A stretch of 64,000 nt of DNA, from positions 1,178,001 through 1,242,000 of the forward strand of contig NZ_CP029188.1 of NCBI RefSeq assembly GCF_003097515.1, given 5' to 3'. The first letter of the stretch is position 1. Each line of letters opens with the position of its first letter. Both the position numbers and the translations under genes were made by a program. Positions 63,861-64,000 of this stretch are shown here, piece after piece. The stretch comes from Streptomyces tirandamycinicus (lineage in GTDB: Bacteria; Actinomycetota; Actinomycetes; Streptomycetales; Streptomycetaceae). Below the pieces are notes generated by a model. That model was not told the origin of the DNA. It worked only from the letters and a program-made list of their open reading frames with translations, and ran no database searches.

Positions 63861-64000
63861 TTGAAGCACCAGCCGCACCAGTCGCACCAGCCGCACCAGC
63901 CGCACCAGCCGCACCGGAAGCACCGGACCCCGTACGACTTCGACACCCCACTCGACCGGCGTGGTACCGCCAGCGTGCAGTGGGACGGCGTCGCCGACCG
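63861..64000 (+). CDS. MalY/PatB-type PLP-dependent protein, 5' end only
   Basis: A TTG start at 63861 follows GGAAGGA. The first 18 residues are a His/Gln/Pro tract encoded by 15-bp and 9-bp direct repeats (HQPHQSHQPHQPHQP). Then RTPYDFDTPLDRRGTASVQWDGVADR matches the N-terminus of MalY/PatB cystathionine-beta-lyase-like aminotransferases (DFDTPxDRRGTxSxKWD). The gene continues beyond the window, so the catalytic lysine is not visible. Confidence 0.72.
   Translation, partial: MKHQPHQSHQPHQPHQPHRKHRTPYDFDTPLDRRGTASVQWDGVAD

Overview
This window is chromosomal DNA of a very high-GC actinomycete, almost certainly a Streptomyces. The evidence is codon use saturated with G/C at third positions, many GTG and TTG starts behind purine-rich ribosome-binding sites, the dnaK-grpE-dnaJ-hspR operon with HspR (HAIR) operators, a 14-bp parS palindrome of the Streptomyces type, and many family members typical of the genus.

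Layout. 1-7.9 kb: a phosphoribosyltransferase cut by the window edge, a molybdopterin (sulfite-oxidase-like) oxidoreductase, two lineage-type hypotheticals, a STAS protein, a secreted collagen-like protein, a PP2C phosphatase, a CorA-type transporter and a DoxX protein. 8.2-14.4 kb: a phosphate block made of a secreted beta-propeller phytase and the pstSCAB uptake operon, with a DUF72 protein between them. 15.2-15.8 kb: an ArsR-like regulator with a small membrane coiled-coil partner and two matching operator palindromes. 16.0-24.7 kb: an unusual cluster starting from GTP. It has a GTP cyclohydrolase II homologue with Met in place of the catalytic Tyr, a creatininase-family hydrolase, a RibD-type reductase, a PTPS/QueD homologue lacking key catalytic residues, a methyltransferase, a GT4 glycosyltransferase, a dehydrogenase, a UPF0104-type membrane protein and a CDP-alcohol phosphatidyltransferase. 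The first three steps parallel the archaeal ArfA-ArfB-ArfC route, and the others could decorate the product and carry it to a membrane. I consider this the strongest candidate for an uncharacterised pathway.

25.5-34.1 kb: an LTA-synthase-like sulfatase-fold membrane protein, a histidine-phosphatase-like protein without its histidines, a class A beta-lactamase-fold serine hydrolase, a carboxymuconolactone-decarboxylase-like protein, and three exported surface proteins. These lie next to a tRNA-Gly(CCC) gene whose 3' end abuts a tyrosine-integrase remnant. 34.4-41.7 kb: housekeeping and conserved genes: a zinc-ribbon miniprotein, dcd, a frameshifted phosphoribosyltransferase, a DUF574 methyltransferase, a Yip1-like protein, a large Fe-S oxidoreductase and a sugar transferase.

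41.8-51.3 kb: heat-shock block dnaK-grpE-dnaJ-hspR and clpB, with three HAIR sites. Between its two halves is a small system not in any scheme I know: a LuxR-type regulator divergent from a 57-aa exported peptide carrying the nonapeptide GEPTWESAP twice, which is translationally coupled to a 106-aa Rieske-like protein whose two ligand histidines are arginines. 51.3-64 kb: a YbjN protein, a polytopic membrane protein, a Uma2 protein, a decayed aminotransferase copy, a YefM/RelE-type toxin-antitoxin pair, the intact aminotransferase, a Cys/Gly-rich miniprotein, a DUF2617 protein, a membrane spermidine-synthase-like protein, a tail-anchored SRPBCC protein, an aldose epimerase, pyrE, parS, fba and the start of a MalY/PatB-type gene.

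Many intergenic regions hold short GC-rich tandem repeats, several with unit lengths divisible by three, and strong terminator hairpins lie between convergent genes. All assignments come from reading the sequence. No database search was run, so family names rest on recognised motifs.
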